A DNA stretch of 64,000 bases from Rhizobium esperanzae (GCF_014197615.1 NZ_JACIFY010000016.1:107496-171495); one strand, 5' to 3'. Shown: positions 26,614 to 35,766, numbered from the stretch's first letter. Notes: generated from the sequence alone by a model not told the origin. Numbers and translations are program-made.

Positions 26614-27204
26614 CTACAGCCAGACAATCGTCTGCTCGGTGGTGTCGATCCTGGCGATCCGGTCCTGCGGGATCGCGCCTTCCGCAGCGCTGCTCTTCGG
26701 CAGGTCGGAAATCGTCTGGAAAAACGTGCGGATGACGCCGCCATGCGTCACGCAGACCGTCGGACGATCGACGGACTGCAGCCATGAGCCGGTGCGCCAG
26801 GAGAGGATTTCATAGCTTTCCGCGTCGTCGCCGGGCGGGATGAAATCCCATTTCGAGGCGTTGCGTTCCGCCACCCGCTCGCGTTGCGTCGCCTTCAGCT
26901 CCTTGAGCGTCGAGCCCTCCCAGTCGCCGAAGGAAATCTCCACCAGTCTGGGGTCGGTGCGATAGGCGAGCGGCGGCAGGCCCATGGCGGCGCGGACGAT
27001 TTCCATCGTCGCGCGCGTGCGTTGGAGCGGGCTTGCGACGAAGTCGAATGCATCGACCGTGTCGCCGAGAATGTCGCCAAGCGCCAGCCCGTTCTGACGG
27101 GCCTGTTCCAGGCCCGTGGCATTCATCGGAATGTCCTTCTGGCCCTGCAGGCGGCGCTCGGCATTCCAGTCGGTCTGGCCGTGTCTGATCACATAGATAA
27201 GCAC
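26614..27204 (-). CDS. Histidine phosphatase family protein (phosphoglycerate mutase-like)
   Basis: This is a 196-residue member of the histidine phosphatase superfamily. The catalytic RHG is in MLIYVIRHGQTDWNAE at the very N-terminus, and the second histidine is in CVTHGGVIRTFF. Members include cobalamin-pathway phosphatases and phosphoglycerate mutase-like enzymes; the substrate cannot be fixed from sequence. It lies 21 bases after fabI on the same strand and may be cotranscribed. Confidence 0.9.
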   Translation of the reverse strand: MLIYVIRHGQTDWNAERRLQGQKDIPMNATGLEQARQNGLALGDILGDTVDAFDFVASPLQRTRATMEIVRAAMGLPPLAYRTDPRLVEISFGDWEGSTLKELKATQRERVAERNASKWDFIPPGDDAESYEILSWRTGSWLQSVDRPTVCVTHGGVIRTFFQTISDLPKSSAAEGAIPQDRIARIDTTEQTIVWL

Positions 27205-27225
27205 GGTTCAGGCTCCGGGAATGCT

Positions 27226-28044
27226 TCAGTCCTTGACGACCGAAATGTCGGGGGCGTCGACCGCCTTCATGCCGATGACATGATAGCCGCTGTCGGCGTG
27301 GTGCACTTCGCCGGTGACGGAGCGCGACAGGTCCGACAGCAGATAGAGGCCGACATCGCCGACTTCCTCGATGGTGACGGTGCGGCGCAGCGGTGCGTTA
27401 TATTCGTTCCACTTCAGAATGTAGCGGAAATCGCCGATGCCCGAAGCGGCGAGCGTCTTGATCGGGCCGGCCGAGACGGCGTTGACGCGAATGTTCTGCG
27501 GCCCGAGGTCGACGGCGAGATATTTGACGCTTGCCTCGAGCGCGGCCTTGGCGACGCCCATGACGTTATAGTTCGGCATCACCTTTTCGGCGCCGTAATA
27601 GGTCAGCGTCAGCATGGCGCCGCCGTCCGTCATCAGCTTCTCGGCGCGGCGTGCGACCGAGGTGAAGGAATAGACGGAGATCTGCATCGTCTTGGCGAAA
27701 TTGTCGGCCGAGGTGTCGACGTAACGGCCGGTCAGTTCGTCCTTGTCGGAAAAGCCGATCGCATGCACGAGGAAATCGATCTTGCCCCAGAGCTTTTCGA
27801 CATTTTCGAAAACGGCGTCGATGGTTGCTTCGTCGGCAACGTCACAGTGGCCGACGAGCGTGGCGCCGATTTCGGCCGCGAGCGGCTCGACGCGCTTCTT
27901 CAGCGCATCACCCTGGTAGGTGAGCGCGACTTCGCCGCCCTGCGCATGAATGGCCTTGGCAATACCCCACGCAATCGAGCGATTGTTGGCGACACCCATG
28001 ATGACGCCGCGTTTGCCTGCCATGAGGCCGGATGCTTGAGCCAT
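27226..28044 (-). CDS. fabI: Enoyl-[acyl-carrier-protein] reductase (NADH)
   Basis: FabI reduces enoyl-ACP in the final step of each fatty acid elongation cycle and is the target of triclosan-type inhibitors. The 272-residue protein has the FabI nucleotide-binding GVANNRSIAWGIA, the catalytic Tyr/Lys pair within YYGAEKVMPNYNVMGVAK, and the PIKTLAASGIGDF loop. It is oriented with the DnaJ-family gene, which ends 122 bases from it on the upstream side. Rhizobia often carry more than one fabI copy, so essentiality cannot be inferred. Confidence 0.95.
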   Translation of the reverse strand: MAQASGLMAGKRGVIMGVANNRSIAWGIAKAIHAQGGEVALTYQGDALKKRVEPLAAEIGATLVGHCDVADEATIDAVFENVEKLWGKIDFLVHAIGFSDKDELTGRYVDTSADNFAKTMQISVYSFTSVARRAEKLMTDGGAMLTLTYYGAEKVMPNYNVMGVAKAALEASVKYLAVDLGPQNIRVNAVSAGPIKTLAASGIGDFRYILKWNEYNAPLRRTVTIEEVGDVGLYLLSDLSRSVTGEVHHADSGYHVIGMKAVDAPDISVVKD

Positions 28045-28166
28045 ATTTCGCTCCCTAGGAATTCTGATCGATCCTGCCTATGGCATAGGCCGTTAATCGG
28101 TTCAAGCTTGGCCTGGATCATCAACTGTTAGGTATCGTAACAAAGGGTGCGAAAGTCATAAATATT

Positions 28167-29414
28167 TCACAGGAACAGGCCCTCGCGCATGCTCCGCATG
28201 AGATCTGTGACTTTATCGTCGGGCTTTTCCCACAGGATAATGCGCAATTCGACGACGAGGTCGCCTCGTCCGCCCTCGTCACGGGGCAGGCCCTGGTCGG
28301 GGATCCTGATCGTCTTGTCCGAGCCCGACCATGCGGGGATGGTAACGTTGAGCGGCCCGCCCGGTCCCTCGATGCGCGCCTCGGTGCCGAGAACGGCATT
28401 TTCGATGCTGAGCGGCAGCACGGCGTGCAGGTCGAAACCGTCGACCGTAAAACGCGGATCGGGCGCGATGCGAATGGCGATGACGGCATCGCCCCGCTGC
28501 ATGCCCGGCAGCTTGAAGCCCTGGCCCTTGAGCCGGATTTCGTCACCATCCCGGGTGCCGGCCGGCAAGGCGAAGCCGATCTCGCGGCCCTCCGGCAGCG
28601 ACGCGGTGATCCAGGCGCTCTTCAGCACGTCGTCGATCGTCACCGTCGCGGTCGTGACCTCGTCCGGCGCCTTTTCCATGCCCGTATCCTTGGCGCCGGT
28701 GAAACGGCGCACCAGGGATGTCAGGATGCTGAGCGGCAGAGACAGGTTGGCGCCTGGATTGGCTGCCGTCTCAGCGGTTTCCTCGTCGCCCCTGATCTCG
28801 GCTTCGGCGGCCTCGCCATCCACGCGCCTGCCGGCCTCGCTCTGGGCGGCCTGTGTCTGCGGGTTTTGTGCCTGCTGGTTTTGTGCCTGCTGGTTTTGGG
28901 CTTGCTGGTTTTGGGCCTGCTGGTACTGCGCCTGTTGGTATTGCGCCTGTTGGGCGCGACCCTGCGCCCGGCCGCCGCCGGCAGCGCGCGCCTGGGCGCC
29001 GAAAATACGCTCGACCATCTCGTCGGCGGGCTCGGCTGATCCTGCCTGTTGCCTGGAGCTGTCGGCTGCCGCCTTCTGGGCGGCGCGCGCAATCTCTTCC
29101 ATCACCCGTTCGGCATTGGCCTGCGCCGCCTTGGCGCGCACGGCAGCCTCGCGGGCGGCCTGGCGCTGCTGCATGATCGTCTGCTCCTGCTTCTTGGCTT
29201 CCGCCATCCGCACGGCATTGTCGAACAGGCTGCGTTTGCGCGGGTCCTTCAGCGTTTCATAGGCGCGGCCGATCTCGGCGAACCGGGCGGTCGCCGTCGG
29301 GTCGCCCTGATTGTGATCGGGATGGGCTGATTTGGCCATATTGCGCCAAGCCGCCTTGATCTCGTCGGCTGCCGCGTCGCGCTTGACGCCGAGAATTTTA
29401 TAAGGATCGCGCAT
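28167..29414 (-). CDS. DnaJ/CbpA-type J-domain protein with Gln-rich repeats
   Basis: This co-chaperone has an N-terminal J domain (RDPYKILGVKRDAAADEIK, with HPD in KSAHPDHNQGD), a Gln/Ala-rich linker containing about seven 5-residue repeats (YQQAQ/NQQAQ), and a C-terminal DnaJ substrate-binding domain without a zinc-finger (PAGTRDGDEIRLKGQG). It is 415 residues long, larger than typical CbpA because of the linker. It probably stimulates DnaK on particular clients. The gene is alone, with about 320 bases of leader between it and the lipoprotein gene. Confidence 0.9.
   Translation of the reverse strand: MRDPYKILGVKRDAAADEIKAAWRNMAKSAHPDHNQGDPTATARFAEIGRAYETLKDPRKRSLFDNAVRMAEAKKQEQTIMQQRQAAREAAVRAKAAQANAERVMEEIARAAQKAAADSSRQQAGSAEPADEMVERIFGAQARAAGGGRAQGRAQQAQYQQAQYQQAQNQQAQNQQAQNQQAQNPQTQAAQSEAGRRVDGEAAEAEIRGDEETAETAANPGANLSLPLSILTSLVRRFTGAKDTGMEKAPDEVTTATVTIDDVLKSAWITASLPEGREIGFALPAGTRDGDEIRLKGQGFKLPGMQRGDAVIAIRIAPDPRFTVDGFDLHAVLPLSIENAVLGTEARIEGPGGPLNVTIPAWSGSDKTIRIPDQGLPRDEGGRGDLVVELRIILWEKPDDKVTDLMRSMREGLFL
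28858..28955 (-). repeat. In-frame 15-bp tandem repeats in the J-domain protein
   Basis: The plus strand shows about six to seven near-identical 15-base units of the type TGCTGGTTTTGGGCC, encoding YQQAQ or NQQAQ pentapeptides on the minus strand. The unit length keeps the frame, so copy-number changes would change only the linker length. Confidence 0.85.
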
Positions 29415-29608
29415 GTCAAAACCGCCGGTGTTGCGATGCGGGAAGCCATTGCCTTGCCCGCATCCCCGTCCAATATCGAAAGTCCAAAATCAACTCGCGA
29501 GGCGCCACCTGTCGAAAAGGCAGGCAGAACCGCTCTCAACACCGATCGTGCGGGCGGAGTTGCTAATCACTTCTTATTTCTTCGAAGAGATGCGGAGTGT
29601 TTTGCCGT

Positions 29609-29635
29609 GAATGGTTAGCTCTTTGCTAAGCATTC
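29609..29635. repeat. Imperfect hairpin in the J-domain gene leader
   Basis: GAATG-G-TTAGC and GCTAA-G-CATTC flank a TCTTT loop, with one internal mismatch. It lies in the 318-base gap 29415-29732, between the DnaJ-family start and the lipoprotein stop. No T-run follows on either strand, so a terminator is not shown. The rest of that gap holds only the tandem repeats at 29680-29736. Confidence 0.35.
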
Positions 29636-29679
29636 GGCAGGACGGGGGCGGATGTTAACCTGTGGGACAGGCGGATCAG

Positions 29680-29736
29680 CTTTCCCGCCGGAAATTAACT
29701 TTCCCGCCGGAAATTAACTTTCCCGCCGGAAATTAA
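29680..29736. repeat. Three tandem 19-bp repeats, each with a hairpin
   Basis: The unit CTTTCCCGCCGGAAATTAA is repeated exactly three times, with a partial fourth copy. Each unit contains TTTCC-CGCC-GGAAA, a 5-bp stem. The array overlaps the stop codon (29733-29735) and the last bases of the adjacent lipoprotein gene. Function is unknown: a transcription end, a protein binding array or slippage are possible. Confidence 0.8.
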
Positions 29737-30191
29737 CTTTCCGGCTGAAAGCTCAAAAGCTGCCAGTTGCCGCCGCCGACGAGGCAGGTCTTGCCGTAGA
29801 ATTTGGCGATGCCGACATAGGAATGGCGGGTCGTGCGGAACTGCCGGCAGACCTGGCCTGATTCGTTGTTCTCGACGATCGTATCGATGACGCCGGCGCT
29901 GCCCGTCGATGCATTCGCCCAGGGAAGTGGCTGGCCCTCGAGCCTTTGCACGTCGGCCGAGGTGACGGCGTTGCGCACGGTCATCTCGTCGGACAGCGTG
30001 TCGGTGCTCGGCGGCGTCTGCGGCACGGTGCCGGTTGCGACCGACCGGTCGACCTTGGCTTCACTCAAGAAATCCATACCGCCCGAAACGCAGCCGGAAA
30101 GCGAAAGCATGGCAACGCCGATGACGAAGAAGGCGCTGCTGCGGCGCTGCAGGCTCTTTGTATGGCGAGATGACTTTGCTATGACTTCCAC
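29733..30191 (-). CDS. Small outer-membrane-antigen-like lipoprotein
   Basis: This 152-residue lipoprotein has a signal peptide ending in a lipobox, LSLSGCVSGG, so the mature protein starts with a lipidated Cys. The mature domain (TVRNAVTSADVQRLEGQPLPWANASTGSAGVI) resembles the 17-kDa surface antigen family (RT0821/Lpp0805-like), with a C-terminal beta-rich region. GTG 30191 is supported by ACAGGA just upstream; ATG codons further upstream would add a non-signal leader. The gene's 3' end lies in a tandem repeat. It is divergent from pdxH, whose start is only 66 bases away. Confidence 0.75.
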   Translation of the reverse strand: MEVIAKSSRHTKSLQRRSSAFFVIGVAMLSLSGCVSGGMDFLSEAKVDRSVATGTVPQTPPSTDTLSDEMTVRNAVTSADVQRLEGQPLPWANASTGSAGVIDTIVENNESGQVCRQFRTTRHSYVGIAKFYGKTCLVGGGNWQLLSFQPES

Positions 30192-30256
30192 CCTGCATCC
30201 TGTCCAGTTATCAAAAGCTGGGCGAGTTTTGAATAATCCGGGGCATTTGAACCAAT

Positions 30257-30877
30257 ATGTCGGCAAACGAGTTAACAAGCGGTGACTTTACCGAAAGTGG
30301 CGAACCCTTCAAGCTCTTTGCCGAATGGCTGAAGGAAGCGGAGGCTTCCGAACCCAACGACCCGAATGCCGTGGCGCTGGCAACGGTCGATGAGGATGGT
30401 CTTCCCAATGTCCGCATGGTTCTCCTGAAGGGATTCGACGATGACGGATTCGTCTTCTACACCAATTTCGAGAGCCAGAAAGGTCGCGAAATCTTGGGGC
30501 AGAAGAAAGCCGCCATGTGTTTCCACTGGAAAAGCCTGCGTCGTCAAGTGAGGCTGCGCGGCCCGGTCGAGATCGTCACCGACGCCGAAGCCGATGCCTA
30601 TTTCAAGACGCGGGCCCGCGGCAGCCGCATCGGCGCCTGGGCGTCGAAACAATCCCGCCCGCTTGAAAGCCGTTTCGCGCTCGAGAAGGCCGTGGCCGAA
30701 TATACCGCCCGTTATGCCATCGGCGATATTCCGCGCCCAGCCCACTGGTCTGGCTTCCGCATCCGCCCGACCTCGATCGAATTCTGGAAGGATCAGAACT
30801 TCCGCCTGCATGACCGTGTCGAATTCCGCCGGCCGTCCCCGGAAGGTAAATGGGACAAGGTCAGGATGTATCCCTGA
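30257..30877 (+). CDS. pdxH: Pyridoxamine 5'-phosphate oxidase
   Basis: PdxH oxidises pyridoxine or pyridoxamine 5'-phosphate to pyridoxal 5'-phosphate using FMN. The 206-residue protein has the N-terminal FAEWLKEAEASEPNDPNAVALATV segment, the FMN-binding RMVLLKGFDDDGFVFYTNFES and the C-terminal WKDQNFRLHDRVEFRR typical of the family. It begins about 66 bases from the divergent lipoprotein gene and ends just before the convergent polysaccharide deacetylase gene. Confidence 0.96.
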   Translation: MSANELTSGDFTESGEPFKLFAEWLKEAEASEPNDPNAVALATVDEDGLPNVRMVLLKGFDDDGFVFYTNFESQKGREILGQKKAAMCFHWKSLRRQVRLRGPVEIVTDAEADAYFKTRARGSRIGAWASKQSRPLESRFALEKAVAEYTARYAIGDIPRPAHWSGFRIRPTSIEFWKDQNFRLHDRVEFRRPSPEGKWDKVRMYP

Positions 30878-30882
30878 CAGGC

Positions 30883-31920
30883 TTACCGGCCCATCAGCTT
30901 CAGCGGAATGCCGGAGGCGAGCGCCGAGACATAGCGTCGTTTCTGGTAGAAGCCGTTGAGCGAAATGCGCGGGAGATAACCGGTGAGCCGCGCGGCCGGC
31001 AGCCCGGGTTGGGTGGTGACCGCGACGGTAAAGCCGAGATTGCGGGCAATCCCAGCCTCGCGGGCCGTCGCAGCCTCCGGCGTGCCGTAGGGATAGGCGA
31101 TCGTCTGAGGACGGATGCCGGTCACGGCCTCGACGTAATCGGCCGAAACCTGCATTTCTATCCGCGCTTCGGCTTCCGGCAGACGCGCCAGGGCGCGATG
31201 GCTGATCGTATGGGCGCCGAGCGCTGCGAGCGGATGCCCGGCGAGCCGTTGCAATTGACCGGGCGACATCACCAGTTGCCGGGTGATATCGGTCGGTTCG
31301 ATGCCGTTTTCCCGCGCTAGCCTGTCGATGGCGGCGACGGCGCCGGCCTCGTCGGAACGGTGGATATACCGGGCGAAGCGGTCGAAGGCGTGCCATTGCT
31401 GCTGCGCATTGTCGAGCGGCAGCCGCTCGCTGCCGCGGCCGAAATCGAAGCGGATTTCGCTTTCCCGGCGTAAGAGCACGGCAAGCGTCTCCCACCAGAT
31501 GCTGTGCGAACCCTCGGCAAAACCCTTGGCGATAAACACCGTGAACGGCGCCCGGTGCCGCTCGAACACCGGCAGCGCGTGCTCCAGATTGTTCAGATAT
31601 CCGTCGTCGAGCGTGAAGGCCGCAAATGGCGGTCCGCCATCGGGTTCGGCGAGCAGCGTCGGCACCTGATCGAGCGGCACGAAACGATAGCCCTCCCGCC
31701 GGAGCCGCCCGAGCGCCGCATCGAGAAAACGCGGCGTGATTTCGAGATGGGCGTTCGGCTCGAAAGCCTCAGGCACGTGCGGGCGGACATGATGCAGCGT
31801 GAAGATGACGCCCGGTCCGCGCGCTTGCCGCATCAGCCCGGCCGAAGAAAGCAGCCAGGAAAGCTCGAGCCCGGCACCGATCGCCAGTCGCTTGCCCAAT
31901 CGCTTGAATTGTCCCGTCAT
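30883..31920 (-). CDS. Polysaccharide deacetylase family protein (NodB-like fold)
   Basis: This 345-residue protein has a carbohydrate esterase 4/NodB-type fold. FTLDDGYLNNLE carries the metal-binding aspartates (normally TFDDG), and SHRALARL with the later IAYPYGTPEAA matches the histidine and C-terminal motifs. A first segment of about 80 residues precedes the fold. Such enzymes remove acetyl groups from peptidoglycan or surface polysaccharides. No clear signal peptide is visible. It is divergent from the D,D-carboxypeptidase gene. Confidence 0.88.
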   Translation of the reverse strand: MTGQFKRLGKRLAIGAGLELSWLLSSAGLMRQARGPGVIFTLHHVRPHVPEAFEPNAHLEITPRFLDAALGRLRREGYRFVPLDQVPTLLAEPDGGPPFAAFTLDDGYLNNLEHALPVFERHRAPFTVFIAKGFAEGSHSIWWETLAVLLRRESEIRFDFGRGSERLPLDNAQQQWHAFDRFARYIHRSDEAGAVAAIDRLARENGIEPTDITRQLVMSPGQLQRLAGHPLAALGAHTISHRALARLPEAEARIEMQVSADYVEAVTGIRPQTIAYPYGTPEAATAREAGIARNLGFTVAVTTQPGLPAARLTGYLPRISLNGFYQKRRYVSALASGIPLKLMGR

Positions 31921-32153
31921 GAAGCGCCTATCCCCATCCTTTTCCGGAAACTAGCAAGTGCGACTTAAGCCTTGCTGAATCCCGAAATGGCACGGGTCTT
32001 TGATTTCCTGTTAACCAAGACGATGAAAAGACTGGAAAAATGATAGGCGTTGCCTCAAAGTCGCGCCAAACTTGCCGCTTCTGTCACATTACGGCACAGG
32101 CGCCGGCCGATCGAGCCAGCGAATCCAGGCCCAGGGCATCAAGGGGAAAATGC

Positions 32154-33431
32154 ATGAGAACGCTTTTGGCGGCTGTTTTGACCGTAACGCTTGCCGTTTC
32201 GGCGCCTCTTGCAGCCCTTGCCGGCAGCGCTTCGCTGATCCTCGATGCCCGCACCGGCAAGGTTCTTGCCGCCGAAAACGCCGATACGCTGAACCATCCG
32301 GCCTCGCTGACCAAGATGATGACGCTTTATCTCACCTTCGAGGCGTTGAAGCGCGGCAAGATCGCCTGGGATACCCCGATCACCATGTCGAAATACGCCG
32401 CCGCGCGGCCGCCGACCAAGCTTGGCGTCAAGGCCGGCGGCACGATCACGGTGCGCGAGGCGGTCTATGGCATGATCATCAAATCCGCCAATGATGCGGC
32501 CTCCGCCATGGGCGAGAAGCTCGGCGGCTCGGAAAGCGGTTTTGCCCGGATGATGACGGCCAAAGCCCGCCAGCTCGGCATGAGCCGCACCGTCTTCGTC
32601 AACGCATCGGGCCTGCCGGACGGCCGTCAGGTGACCACGGCGCGCGATATGTCGACGCTCGCCGTCGCGCTGATGAAGAATTATCCGAACGAATACCGGC
32701 TGTTTTCGGCGGCAAGCTTCAATTTCCGCGGCCGGACCGTGCGCGGCCACAACAATCTCATGTACCGCTACCAGGGCATGGACGGCATCAAGACCGGTTA
32801 CACCAACGCTTCCGGCTTCAATCTCGTCAGCGCCGTCAGGGACGGCAACCGCCGCGTCGTCGGCGTCGTGCTCGGCGGCCGCACCGCCCGCAGCCGCGAC
32901 GACAAGATGGCTGGTTTGCTCGACCGTTATCTCGGCCGCGCCTCCGGCGGCGCAAAGCTGGCGGCGAGCGTCGGCGGCAGGGAGCCTGTCGAAGTCGCGT
33001 CGGCTGCCGACGATTCCGATGTTCCGGTGCCGCTCAGCGCGCCGCGCCCGGCCGACGATCTCGCGGCAAAGAGCCTGGCCTATGCCGACGACGCCGTCGT
33101 GCCGCTGGAGCGCCCGGTCGCGATGGACGAAATCCTGAACGCCGGCAAGACCGCGAAGACTTCGGCGAAAAAGGCGGATGGCGACTGGCAGATCCAGATC
33201 TCGGCCGCCCCGAGCGCCGATGCGGCGCGTGCGCTTCTTGCCCAGGCACAGTCGGAAGGCGGCGCGCCGCTGGTTTCCGCCTCGCCCTATACCGAAGCGG
33301 TCGGGCAGGGCGCCAATAGGATCTATCGCGCCCGCTTCATCGGATTTGCCAGCAAGGATGCCGCGGTCTCAGCCTGCGATGCCCTGAAGCAGCGCTCCTA
33401 TGACTGCATGCTGCTGCCGGACCACAGCTGA
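32154..33431 (+). CDS. D-alanyl-D-alanine carboxypeptidase (S11) with SPOR domain
   Basis: This penicillin-binding protein trims the terminal D-Ala from peptidoglycan pentapeptides in the periplasm. The start is ATG 32154, with AAGGGGA upstream, giving a signal peptide (MRTLLAAVLTVTLAVSAPLA). The catalytic motifs are complete: SxxK in PASLTKMM, SxN in KSANDAASAM and KTG in DGIKTGYTN. After a Pro/Ala linker, the last 80 residues (WQIQISAAPSADAARALL...) form a SPOR domain that binds denuded septal glycan, so it likely acts at division. Total 425 residues. Confidence 0.92.
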   Translation: MRTLLAAVLTVTLAVSAPLAALAGSASLILDARTGKVLAAENADTLNHPASLTKMMTLYLTFEALKRGKIAWDTPITMSKYAAARPPTKLGVKAGGTITVREAVYGMIIKSANDAASAMGEKLGGSESGFARMMTAKARQLGMSRTVFVNASGLPDGRQVTTARDMSTLAVALMKNYPNEYRLFSAASFNFRGRTVRGHNNLMYRYQGMDGIKTGYTNASGFNLVSAVRDGNRRVVGVVLGGRTARSRDDKMAGLLDRYLGRASGGAKLAASVGGREPVEVASAADDSDVPVPLSAPRPADDLAAKSLAYADDAVVPLERPVAMDEILNAGKTAKTSAKKADGDWQIQISAAPSADAARALLAQAQSEGGAPLVSASPYTEAVGQGANRIYRARFIGFASKDAAVSACDALKQRSYDCMLLPDHS

Positions 33432-33506
33432 TCGCAACCTCACAATTCTCACTCTGGACAAGCAACGGGAATCAGCGTCTCCTCCATAAACAAAAGGAGA
33501 ACATCC

Positions 33507-33824
33507 ATGTTGCGTCGTCTCGCCGACCAGTTCGAAGCCGCTTCCTCTGCTCATGTCGCCGCCAATGGTATCGAGCGCGATACGGACTGGTTCCTGCTGA
33601 AATTGCAGGAAGAAATGGGCGAGCTCACCCAGGCCTGGAACCGGCTGACCGGGCGGGGCCGTGCCAAAGGCCGTTCTCCTGAAGACATGCAGCGCGATCT
33701 CGCCGACGAGACGGCCGACCTTCTCGGTCATCTCATGCTGTTTGCCCACCGCAACGGCATCGACCTCGCCGCCGCGATCGAACGCAAGTGGCTGTTTCGG
33801 CCGGCGGAGGTGGCGAAGAGCTGA
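33507..33824 (+). CDS. MazG-like nucleotide pyrophosphohydrolase
   Basis: This 105-residue protein matches the MazG/phosphoribosyl-ATP pyrophosphohydrolase-like family. The metal-binding signature is present as LKLQEEMGELTQAW followed by DLADETADLLGHL (EExxE...ExxD). It probably cleaves nucleoside triphosphates or related nucleotides; the substrate is not defined. It follows the D,D-carboxypeptidase gene by 75 bases on the same strand and faces a GNAT gene downstream. Confidence 0.82.
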   Translation: MLRRLADQFEAASSAHVAANGIERDTDWFLLKLQEEMGELTQAWNRLTGRGRAKGRSPEDMQRDLADETADLLGHLMLFAHRNGIDLAAAIERKWLFRPAEVAKS

Positions 33825-33843
33825 TGCATCTCGGCCGATGGAG

Positions 33844-34335
33844 TCAGCCGACCTTATAGCGATAAAACTTGCTGTCCACCGCCATCAGCGGGAAGGAGCG
33901 GGGCAGGGTGTTTTTGGCAATCTCGGTAAAGCCGTTCTTCTCGTAAAAGCGATGGGCGGCGACGAATTTGTCCGTCGTGCCGAGGAAGATATCGGTGAGG
34001 CCGGCATCCCTGGCATGGGCGATCAGGCGGTCGAGCAGCAGCGCCGCCACGCCGTGCTCACGGCCGCGAACCTCTGCGGACACGAACATCTTGCGCAGCG
34101 CCGCCTGGTTGTTGCCGATATCCTTGAGCCCGAGCGTGCCGACGATCGCCCCATCCTTGACGGCGACCCAGAACTCGCCTTTGCCGGACTGGTAGAAATC
34201 CGGGATGACCCGGAGATCCGGCTGCGCATCGGCGGTGATGTCGATGCCGAATTCCTCGCGCTGGATCGGCAGGATCACCGAAAGCACCGCATCGGCGTCA
34301 TCGGCGGCAAAGGGTCTGATTTCGATCTCCGCCAT
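33844..34335 (-). CDS. GNAT family N-acetyltransferase
   Basis: This 163-residue acetyltransferase has the GNAT acetyl-CoA motif RGREHGVAALLLDRLI (R-x2-G-x-G/A) and the C-terminal AHRFYEKNGF typical of the fold. The acceptor substrate is unknown. Its start is about 15 bases from the tldD stop on the same strand, so it may be cotranscribed with tldD. Confidence 0.85.
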   Translation of the reverse strand: MAEIEIRPFAADDADAVLSVILPIQREEFGIDITADAQPDLRVIPDFYQSGKGEFWVAVKDGAIVGTLGLKDIGNNQAALRKMFVSAEVRGREHGVAALLLDRLIAHARDAGLTDIFLGTTDKFVAAHRFYEKNGFTEIAKNTLPRSFPLMAVDSKFYRYKVG

Positions 34336-34350
34336 CGGGTCCCTCCCGCC

Positions 34351-35766
34351 TCAGGTCTGCGTGCCGCCGACGGTGATCTGATCCATGCGCAGATGCGGCT
34401 GGCCGACGCCGACCGGAACCCATTGGCCGGCCTTGCCGCAATTGCCGATGCCGGTGTCGAGCTTCATGTCGTTGCCGATCATCGACACCCGCTTCATCGC
34501 ATCCGGCCCGTTGCCGATCAGCATCGCGCCCTTGATCGGCGCGCCGACCTTGCCGTTCTCGATCAGATAGGCCTCGGTGCAACCGAAGACGAACTTGCCG
34601 GAGGTGATATCGACCTGGCCGCCGCCGAAGGAGACGGCATAAATGCCCTTCTTCACCGAGGCGATGATTTCTTCGGGCGTCTTGTCGCCGCCGAGCATAT
34701 AGGTGTTGGTCATGCGCGGCATCGGCACATGGGCATAACCCTGGCGGCGGCCGTTGCCGGTGGGCGCCATGCCCATCAGCCGGGCGTTCTGCCGATCCTG
34801 CATATAACCGACCAGCTTGCCGTTCTCGATCAGCACATTATAGCCTGATGGAGTGCCCTCGTCGTCGATGGTGATAGAGCCGCGGCGGTTGTCGATCGTG
34901 CCGTCGTCGACGACGGTAACCCCGGGCGCGGCGACGATCTGGCCGAGAAGGCCTGAAAAGGCCGACGTCTTCTTGCGGTTGAAATCGCCTTCCAGCCCGT
35001 GGCCGACCGCCTCGTGCAGCATCACTCCCGGCCAGCCGGAACCGAGCACGACGTCCATCGTGCCGGCGGGCGCGTCGATCGCCTCGAGATTGACCAGCGC
35101 CTGGCGCAGCGCCTCGTCGGCGCCGTATTGCCAGCTGCCCTCGGCGATGAAATCGCCGAAGCCGATGCGACCGCCGCTGCCGTAGGAACCGCTTTCCTGC
35201 CGATCGCCTTCACCGACCATGACCGAGATGTTGATGCGCGTCATCGGCCTGATGTCGCGCACGCGATGCCCGTCGGCGCGCAGGATGTCGACGACCTGCC
35301 AGCTCGCCGCGACCGAGGCCGTCACCTGGCGCACCTTGTCGTTCTTGCCGCGGAGATAGGCGTCGATATCCTGCAGCACCTTGACCTTCTCTTCGAAGCT
35401 CGGCTGGCCGATCGGATTCTGGTCGCCGTAGAATTTCTTGTTGGTGCCCTGAGGGGCGGCGGCATAGGAGCCGGAATAGCCGCGCGTCACCGCGCCGACG
35501 GCATCGGCCGCCCGCTTCAGCGCCGCTACCGAGAGATCGCCGGCATGGGCGTAACCGACAGCTTCGCCGGCAACGGCGCGTAAGCCGAACCCCTGTTCGG
35601 TGTTGAAGCTGCCGCCCTTCAGCCGGCCATTGTCGAAGCTCAGCGCTTCGGCCTGCGCATGCTCGATGAACAGCTCGCCGTCATCGGCGCCGGACAGCGC
35701 CTCGGCGACATGCCTGCGCATCGTCGCTTCGTCGGCATCGAAAAGCGTCAGGAGATCGGTGGTCAT
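34351..35766 (-). CDS. tldD: Metalloprotease TldD
   Basis: TldD forms a heterodimer with TldE/PmbA and cleaves unfolded peptides, including microcin precursors, in the cytosol. The 471-residue protein has the zinc site HEAVGHGLEGD and the conserved GYMQDRQNARLMGM segment, and its length is normal. The partner gene tldE/pmbA is not in the window, as is usual in rhizobia where the two are apart. A GNAT gene follows downstream. Confidence 0.94.
   Translation of the reverse strand: MTTDLLTLFDADEATMRRHVAEALSGADDGELFIEHAQAEALSFDNGRLKGGSFNTEQGFGLRAVAGEAVGYAHAGDLSVAALKRAADAVGAVTRGYSGSYAAAPQGTNKKFYGDQNPIGQPSFEEKVKVLQDIDAYLRGKNDKVRQVTASVAASWQVVDILRADGHRVRDIRPMTRINISVMVGEGDRQESGSYGSGGRIGFGDFIAEGSWQYGADEALRQALVNLEAIDAPAGTMDVVLGSGWPGVMLHEAVGHGLEGDFNRKKTSAFSGLLGQIVAAPGVTVVDDGTIDNRRGSITIDDEGTPSGYNVLIENGKLVGYMQDRQNARLMGMAPTGNGRRQGYAHVPMPRMTNTYMLGGDKTPEEIIASVKKGIYAVSFGGGQVDITSGKFVFGCTEAYLIENGKVGAPIKGAMLIGNGPDAMKRVSMIGNDMKLDTGIGNCGKAGQWVPVGVGQPHLRMDQITVGGTQT

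Noticed and set aside
28858..28955. CRISPR-like array of short repeats
   Set aside because: Units are 15 bp, contiguous without spacers and in frame within a J-domain gene.
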